DNA from: Symsagittifera roscoffensis
Lineage: Eukaryota; Xenacoelomorpha; Acoela; Convolutidae
Length of the DNA: 64,000 nt
Direction of reading: 5' to 3'
NCBI RefSeq assembly: GCF_963678635.1
Contig: NC_087066.1
Location: 23,035,996-23,099,995 of the forward strand
Shown in pieces: positions 57,454-64,000 of the stretch. The notes under the pieces are model-generated. The model did not search any database. It had not been told where the DNA came from and worked only from the letters and a program-made list of their open reading frames with translations. The number at the start of each line of letters is the position of its first letter. The stretch's first letter is position 1. Both the position numbers and the translations under genes were made by a program.

Positions 57454-58249
57454 TGCAAAGCGAGTCAAAGAGACACCGAGTCAAATAGAACGAGTGAGTC
57501 AAATACGAGTGCAAAGCGAGTCAAATAGAACGAGTGGTTTAATAAAATTTAACCACTCGTTCTATTGCAATATTAAATTTTGCGCTTAGTTTATTCTATA
57601 GTTTTAAATCATCTAAGTTAATTTTTTGAGATTTTTTTTGCATTTTATTTTATATGTTTTTTAAAAACCCATTTTTTTGTTGATTTGTATCATCTCCGAA
57701 TTTCGGAAAGAATTAATTTTTGTTTTAATTTGATTTTTTTCTGTTATTTTAGTCGAAATTATGATAGAGGGAATTTAAATTTAGTAGCAAATGTTTGCTC
57801 TTGATTTCACCGCGCGTTTAATTTATTGGTCTCTCCTCCTAGATTTGAATTGTTTTTAAACAAACTTGTTAAAGGTTTTGTTTAAGTTGTCACATGAACT
57901 CCCAGATTGAGAAGGAATTGAATGCAATAATATGTCTTTCTTGTTTTATTTTGCATCACTGGACAAACGTGCTATTAATTTTCTCTTGACTTAAGCTTTC
58001 CAATGGAAGTTCTTCGTGTCGTTGTGCGATTTCAGACGTTTTGTTAATGTATCTCTCAAAATGTAACACGACCTAATTTTTAGTGTCATCTATTGCTTTG
58101 TGTTGATTTGACTGTACACGATTGAGCAGTTTCGAGTCGAATTGTTCTTTCTACCGATAAAAAACCCAGATTCTGAAATTCTCTGCTAAAAGAGCGTTCG
58201 AATTTTTTTTCAAACCTTTTCACATGGTGTCTCTTTGACTCGCTTTGCA
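57454..58249. repeat. Perfect 24-bp inverted repeat pair, with a nearby 16-bp hairpin
   Basis: TGCAAAGCGAGTCAAAGAGA plus CACC at 57454-57477 is exactly inverted at 58226-58249. The left arm begins a short tandem region of CGAGTGCAAAGCGAGTCAAA-type words (57450-57540), and next to it a 16-bp perfect hairpin (57524-57539 and 57551-57566, 11-nt loop). The interval includes the 5' part of the decayed B5 copy. Confidence 0.8.
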
Positions 58250-59700
58250 ATTACTGCAGCTACCGCTTCAATCTCACACAACAGCCAAGTTTATTTTGAT
58301 TTTTCTGTTAGCACAAAAGTATCCACAGTGCCAAAAACAAATAAAGTTGAAATTGTATCGAATCAGGTGTTTGGGTCTCCATACAATCACTTTGGCAAAT
58401 AACTGCCCAATTGATATTTTTTTACTGAACTATCATATTCTTCGTCCAAATGTCTGCCTTCTATTTCTGAGAGTTTGCTGAAACTATTTAGCTTCCAATC
58501 ACTGTGTTGTGTTCTTTTTGTTCAAATGAATTAGAAACTTCAACGCTGCTCTACCACTCTTGCCCTCCTTAACTAGTCTTTTAAATATCTCGTCAGTCAT
58601 CGCCAAATTCATTCCAGTTTTGATATCTTCAACTAAAAACTATCAAGCACCTGGTCCTAAAACATCTGTTAGCTTGCGTTTTCTTAAACACTTTCCCACT
58701 AAAATTAGACAAAGAAAACAAGGGATAGTCTAACATTAGCTTACTGTTTTGTACCCATTACTAAAATGCTGGCGATAAAGGTTACGTTCCTTACTTTGTG
58801 TGCCGCGAGAAAGGCAATTTACGAGGCTCAAATGTTTAAAAATGGTTATTAATGCATTATTAATGAAACAATCTTAACAGTTTATGTAAGTTCCATCCAT
58901 TTGCCATCTGTCTATTCCTTTCGCTCGTGCATTCCTGTTTGCGAGGATCTAATTTTTGATGATCTTGTCATTTGGACCAGTTCAGGTAGGTTGCTCTGAT
59001 TCTCCAATACCAACCTGAATGATAACAAACCAAAACACTATCTTGACGGAGCTCTAGATACTCTTTCGGCAGCTCTTGATTGTGCTTCCGCTACCTCTTT
59101 CATGGGTGCTCGGTCATGGGAATCAACAAAAGACCAGTCTCAGCGAGCTTTTCTTCAATATCAGGCAAGTTCTTTATCCTATTGTTCACTATCGCTTTGA
59201 TTTGCATTGTTATTTTCGTCACATAAAATGAAAGGTCTTCAGGGCTGCCGTGTCGACGGATTTTTCGCTACCGGGTCGATGTTTTCATTGCGTTTTGATA
59301 ATTTAATTTCGTTCTACTGAATAAAACTGATGCAACTAAAAGAAGTTTTCAATTATTATTTTTTACACTATAAACTAATGATGAAAAAAATTAAATTGCG
59401 ATAATTCAAGTGTTTTTTCTCTTTTTCCTAATGGTAGTTAAATTTTGCAACCTGTTGTGGTTTTTTTCGCTTGCTCGTTAAGAGCTTTACATGCTTTTTT
59501 AGCCTAAATAGTAGGAGCGAAAGTTACGTTAAGCAAACGTTTTGGTTTGGATTTCGAGGATAGAATATAATTTGATGCAATATAAAAATGGTTTGATTAA
59601 GCATAAGTCTAACTAGTTTTGGTAAACGAAGTTCAAAAAAATAGACTAAGTACAATTTGAAAGAACAACTTCTGAACTGATTTCGAAAATAGAGCTTGCG
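57700..59700 (+). repeat. Block B5 (old, diverged copy)
   Basis: Landmarks shared with the other B copies include TTTTAGTCGAAATTATGATA (57751-57770), ACCGCGCG (57809-57816), CGCTGCTCTACCACTCTTGCC (58543-58563), ATGCTGGCGATAA (58766-58778), GATGATCTTGTCATT (58958-58972) and CTTCAGGGCTGCC (59238-59250). The middle third of B is missing. About 400 bp (58130-58540) is not B-like and contains the right arm of the inverted repeat. Confidence 0.75.
58766..59320 (+). pseudogene. Retroelement protein remnant, best-preserved frame of block B
   Basis: A 185-codon frame with only three internal stops. It reads MLAIKVTFLTLCAARKAIYE, IFDDLVIWTSSGRLL, YLDGALDTLSAALDCASATS, FMGARSWESTKDQSQRAFLQ, KGLQGCRVDGFF and FSLRFDNLISFY. 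In RLE-type LINE proteins a GA/GS segment lies about 65-70 residues before an FDN-like segment, which precedes LALPAFLASA. Here MGA and FDN have that spacing, and the LALLAFLASA segment follows in B3. I infer the thumb/post-RT part of the same element as the endonuclease in block C. No catalytic YxDD box is certain. Confidence 0.35.
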
Positions 59701-61850
59701 GATTTAAAAGATGCAAGGCTTACCAGAATAAATGAAATTCGATTCTCATGGGTTAATTGTCGTACCGGTTATAAAAAAAAACTCTGAGATACAAATTGCA
59801 GCTTGGAATTGTTTTTAAAGTCTGTCCTAAAGTTTTGCGAAAACTATTGATGCTCTTGGAAAAAAATTTACCGAAAGATGTATGACATGGCCTATCTTGC
59901 CTTAAAAATGGGAACTCTCTGGGCATTCAAATTTGAGCGGACTCGAAATGCAAAGTTTGCCTTCACTCACATTCCTTTTGTGTTTGCGCCAAAACATCTC
60001 CGCAGGGCAAATCAGAAGCGACCAGACTGATTGAAGCTCGTCCCATGGCGGCCGATGGGGAAGCTTGCACCACTGAAGTGTTTAGAGATTTAGTTAACGA
60101 TGTATATATCATTCAACCAATAGTGTTTGAAGTTTAGGGACCTGCCGGCACCGGCACTGAGTTTTGTCTACAGAAAAACTTCGTAAAAATTTGAGGACAT
60201 ATAGCGAGGAACGCAGGGCAGGTTGTTTTGTTAAGCAAAAAAGTGTTCCCGCAATAAAAAGTGCTTTTTTAATGGGTCAAATAATTATAAAAAGAAAGTG
60301 TTTTTGTATTGAAAAAAGAAGAAAAAAAATGCTAAAAAAACGAAGCTGAAATTATCAAATGAAATCTAACATAACAAAGAATTAACACATTGTTGCTAGT
60401 AATCAGAAAAAAAATGCAAATTAATAACCTAATTTTTCCATAAGCCGCCACTGTTGTAAATTCTTGGTAGAATTTATAAAAAAAACAACATATGTCTAAA
60501 ACTGATAAAGAATGTTGGAGCGTTTGCGAGTCTTTTTTTTTGTATGATGTTCCGAACTAGTGGAGCTTTCATAGAAAAAATTTTGAGAAAAAAACAATTT
60601 TGCCCTGCCAAAACGAGCATGTGTGTTCGGTTAACGTTCTTCTAAAAGATGATATGAATCATGATAACTGATAATGAGATGTTAATGACTTTTTTTTGAC
60701 TTTTTCAGAATTAACATGACGTTTTCCAATCAAGGAAAAGCCTACTCGGCAAAAAAATTTTATTCATCTGAAGTAGAATCGTATTTCCGATGGTTACAAT
60801 ACGTTTTCACAGCCAAACTTAATTGTTTTTTTATGTGAAATTCTTAAACAATATTTTTTTTCTAAGAGTAAAAGATCAGGGTCGATTTTGTGGTTCATGA
60901 CAAAGGCCTTCAATAGCAGCAAGCTGGTGTTTAAAAACAACGGTTTTTTGATAGATTGCAACTTTTTGCTACCTAATGCCAGTTTTTAACACACTTTTTG
61001 TTTTTGTTGAAATTTGTTGTTTGATCGATTACATTTCGTACTTAATTGACAATTGGTTTTTCATCAATTGTTTTGTTTCCGATACAAAAAAGTGTGTAAT
61101 TTTTTTTCAATTTAAACTGTTCGTCTGAATGTGATAATTTTTTCATTTAGTTGTGGCGAATTTGCTTCAAAGTTTTTCGACAGAAAATAAAAACTATGTT
61201 CAAATGGATTGGTAACTTTTTCTGGATTTCGTAAACAAGAAAAAGTTTTGTATCTTTAACATTTTAAACGACTTCGCATTTTTTTGGTAATTGTTGCCTC
61301 AGATCAATTCTCTATAAATTGAAAATGACTGTTTCAGAGACTCTATCTTGCTTACGCCTTGAAATAGAATACTTCAATCTGAATCGTTGTTGTTAACAAT
61401 CGATTTTTCTTGTCAATTTCTTACAAATTTTTGCATCAGATTAATCGTGCTTTTTGAGAAACTTTTTGTTTTCAAGTTTGATATTTTTGCTTTTTGTTTT
61501 CAAGTTTGATATTTTTAAAATTTGCGTTGATTTGAGCCAAATAATTTTGAAATATCATGACGGGAGGCAGTAAAAGTTTATTCAAAATCAATTGAATTTC
61601 GAAACGATTTATAATAAGGCATCTATAGGTGTAAACGTTTTGTCAAAATAAAAATTGTGTTTTACTTATACGATTATCCTCCAGGGTGTTATAGTTCTTA
61701 TGCTTATTAAAAAATTTTCAAAATTTTGTGGCATTGACGCGTGCGTAAAAAAGCTCTGTAATTTTTCTTGTTATTCCCAGTCATCTTTTTTGTAATAAGG
61801 TGTAACAATAGCGTTTCAAAGTTTGGCTAAAATTTTTTTTTCGGTTGAAA
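59700..61850 (+). repeat. Block C3 (old, diverged copy)
   Basis: Weak but collinear match to C1 and C2. It includes TTTAAAGTCTG (59813-59823), the endonuclease region and later AT-rich blocks to about 61830 (CAAAGTTTGGCTAAAATTTT against the TTGACCAAAAATTT end of C2). No intact frame. Confidence 0.65.
59950..60300 (+). pseudogene. Restriction-like-endonuclease LINE C-terminus, copy 3
   Basis: FAFTHIPFVFAPKHLRRANQ, then KRPD-stop-LKLVPW (60013-60047), keeps the PW of the family signature that copies 1 and 2 have lost. A second frame reads IIQPIVFEV then GPAGTGTEF, and a third (60164-60349) reads GCFVKQK. Three frames and stops show it is older than the other copies. Confidence 0.55.
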
Positions 61851-62389
61851 AATCATTATTTTTTTTCTCTTTAGGTTGTTCGCCATATATTTTACGATTA
61901 GATTTTACTGGCAATGACTTCCATTATTTTGAAGCGAGGTGAAAAAATGATATTTGTAGAGAATTAGTTGAAGAGTGGTTATCAGAAAATAATTGTATTG
62001 TGCAATTTTTGTTTTTCTACTTGGCTGTCGGTAATTTTATTGCATTTGTAAAAGTTTTTCTCTTATCTGTTAGATATTGATATAGATAAGTTGCACATTT
62101 CAATTCAATTATGTTTTCAATTCCGATAAAAGTTTCGTTTTTACGCAGTTCGGCGAATGATTTCAGTTTGGATCTGAAGAACGTGCGTTTTAGATCCCAA
62201 TTTAACTGCTTTGGTTTGTGTCGCTTTGATGTCGCATTGATTTGTGGCAGAAAAAAACTGCATTATCTAAATGGGATAAAACAAAGTGAAGCAAGGCAAG
62301 TGAAGCTTTGGTCGCCTGCTAAGTGAAGCAAGGCAATCAAAGATATTGTAGGCAGTTGATATCCAATTTTTCTTTGGTCTTTATTCTTT
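61851..62389. other. No gene seen
   Basis: AT-rich sequence with a 71-codon plus frame at 62111-62326, without recognisable features. A short duplication of AGTGAAGCAAGGCAA lies near 62287-62335. Confidence 0.45.
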
Positions 62390-63650
62390 GAGCCATTTTA
62401 GCAAAGTTTTCTGTACTTCAGTTTGAAATTAAAAATTAGAATCTAGAATCAAACCTAAATACTTGCAGTCAGATTTTTTTCTCTATATATTGATCATTGA
62501 TAGCAAGGCCGCTATTCCACATTCTGCTTATGTTTTTTTGACGAAAATTGATAAAATTCATTTTCGATGAGTTGAGTTTAACTGATTCTACGCAAAAAAG
62601 GAGGTAAACTCGTGTAAAGATTTTTGTAATTGACTCAGAGCATCTTTTGAAAACAAAGATGTCGCATACACCATGCAATCGTCTGCACTTTGTACCAAAG
62701 TACATCCATCGCAGATGAGATTTTGAACATCATTGATATATAAAATGAAGGACAACGGAATCAGCACTGTTCCCTGCGACAGACTTCTTTTGATTTCAAT
62801 CCAGTCCAAATAAATTCTGTACACTTTGTATTTTTGAATGCATTCATTCGAAAAACATTCGAATACTGTACTAGCTTTTGTTCAAAAGCCATGATAACGT
62901 AACTTTCTAACTATTAAAAATGAGAAACAGAGTCAAAAGTTTTTAGAAGATCCAAACAGCCGCAAGAACAAATTTTTGAGATCGATTTCTTTTCGAGTAT
63001 TTTCAGTTACGTATAGAAGCGCATCTTGTTTGGAAATACTTTGCGGAAACCAAATTGAAAAGGATTCATAACTTGATGTATTCTAAGTTCTCTGTTATTT
63101 GGGCATGGAAAATTGTCTCAAAAATTTTTGAAATGCAAAAGTTATTGAAAATGGTTGATAATTTTGAGGAATCATTGGATCATCTTTTTTGAATAATGGA
63201 GTTATAGCTTTTTTTCAGTTCAGTAGTAAAAACAGTGTCCCTAAGTTTGGCACAATTGCTGATTGATAATCAATTATTGCCCAAGCAGGATCAGTACTAG
63301 GTCCCAGAGGCTTTCAGATGTTTAGTTTTTGCCTTTTATCATGACATTGTTTCACTGTTATGTGCTGATAAGTAAGTATTGGTAATTCAAAAGTTCTTGG
63401 ATTAATTAACTGAGTTTTAATTTGATTATTCCTCTCAATTTTAATAAACCTATTTGAAGTCATTGGCCATTTTAAAATCCTGTGAGATTTTCATTGAATG
63501 AATTACGCAGAGCAGTAATTTTGGAATTGATGGAGACGGATCCTCAAAATTGATTGATAAAACTCCACATTGCTGGGTTGCGCTGAGAAAAAATAGCGTA
63601 CATGCGAAGATTTTTCTGGTTTATCTGTAACCAGTTTGGCTGATTGGTCA
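62390..63650 (-). pseudogene. LINE reverse transcriptase remnant (jockey/CR1 type)
   Basis: On the minus strand from about 63650 downward, frames give KITALRNSFNENLTGF, a TPLFKKDDP segment, NPFQFGFR, DALLYVTENTRKEIDLKN, GCLDLLKTFDSVS (motif A, Ala changed to Thr), SLSQGTVLIPLSFILYINDV (motif B) and VQSADDCMVYATS (motif C with the ADD box intact). The C-terminal part reads VKLNSSKMNFINFRQK. The order and spacing are those of an APE-type LINE RT. Stops and frameshifts are frequent, and no endonuclease domain is visible to the right, where the window ends soon after. Confidence 0.8.
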
Positions 63651-64000
63651 CGACGGAGACATTTTTTTGCCACACTTTTTTGTTGAATTATTATTTCAGT
63701 ATGCTAGAAGTGATATTCATTTATTATCCGTTTTTCATTTCACTCTGAACCGAACAAATCCGTTTTCAACACGTTTTTTGCTCTAAAATCACAAAAAAAT
63801 TTCTTTTCGGTTGGGACATGTTGCTGAGGAGCATAAGATACTAATTTTAACAGAAATGAAAACATGTTTTGCGCGTCTGTTCTTTGATATAATTGAACCC
63901 AAGGAAGAGCGGTTAGAGTTTGGTAAATCTCCAATTTTCGGTAATTACATATTATTGAATTTAGAAATAGTTGTTCGCATGTTTTTTTTAAACATTCTTG
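63651..64000. other. No gene seen
   Basis: AT-rich end of the window. A 64-codon minus frame (63740-63934) has no recognisable feature and could be decayed 5' sequence of the neighbouring LINE. Confidence 0.4.

Overview
The window looks like an AT-rich intergenic and intronic stretch of a metazoan nuclear genome. It shows spliced protein exons with GTAAGT donors, several classes of decayed retrotransposons and DNA transposons, microsatellites, minisatellites and long stretches without coding signal. I cannot name the species. There are no prokaryotic operons, no CRISPR arrays and no rRNA or tRNA genes that I can support.

The one host gene I recognise lies on the minus strand: the first two coding exons of GDP-mannose 4,6-dehydratase (GMDS/Gmd). 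Exon 1 is at 17894-17992 and exon 2 at 12237-12321, joined in phase across a 5.57-kb intron. A TATA box and an initiator-like element sit just upstream of exon 1. Exon 3 is not visible between 1 and 12236, so either the gene continues past the left edge of the window or an intron holds the rest.

Layout. 1-10 kb: a LINE 3' fragment, an LTR (1645-1913) abutting a decayed CR1/L2-like LINE (1914-5061), a Tc1-like MITE with long terminal inverted repeats (5970-6540), a decayed MULE transposase with a FLYWCH finger (6770-7930) and the 3' end of an LTR-like element (9330-10057). 11.1-12.1 kb: an unusual TIR-bounded element filled with ATAATCGATT repeats. 12.2-18.1 kb: the GMD exons, with a second, much better preserved MULE/FLYWCH transposase inside the intron. 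18.1-28.4 kb: mostly featureless AT-rich DNA with a few short repeats and members of a dispersed repeat family (called F here).

28.4-61.9 kb is the most structured part. A 30-bp satellite with a 91-bp higher-order period (28387-28757) is followed by a macro-repeat whose blocks I call E, A, D, B and C. The order E-A-D-B-C occurs twice in the same orientation (28855-43210 and 43528-55912), as a tandem segmental duplication. The copies then changed differently. In the first, block B (about 3.1 kb) is triplicated and A is reduced. In the second, block A (about 1.15 kb) forms a tandem array of about five units and B is single. Block D is almost identical between copies (one length difference seen in about 1.6 kb), while the flanking blocks are clearly diverged. 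A third, older B-C copy lies at 57700-61850. Blocks B and C carry plus-strand remnants of a non-LTR retrotransposon with a C-terminal restriction-like endonuclease. The KRPD motif is still readable in three copies.

62.4-63.7 kb: a minus-strand reverse transcriptase remnant of a jockey/CR1-type LINE. I see no intact autonomous mobile element. Every element ORF described carries stops, frameshifts or lost catalytic residues.
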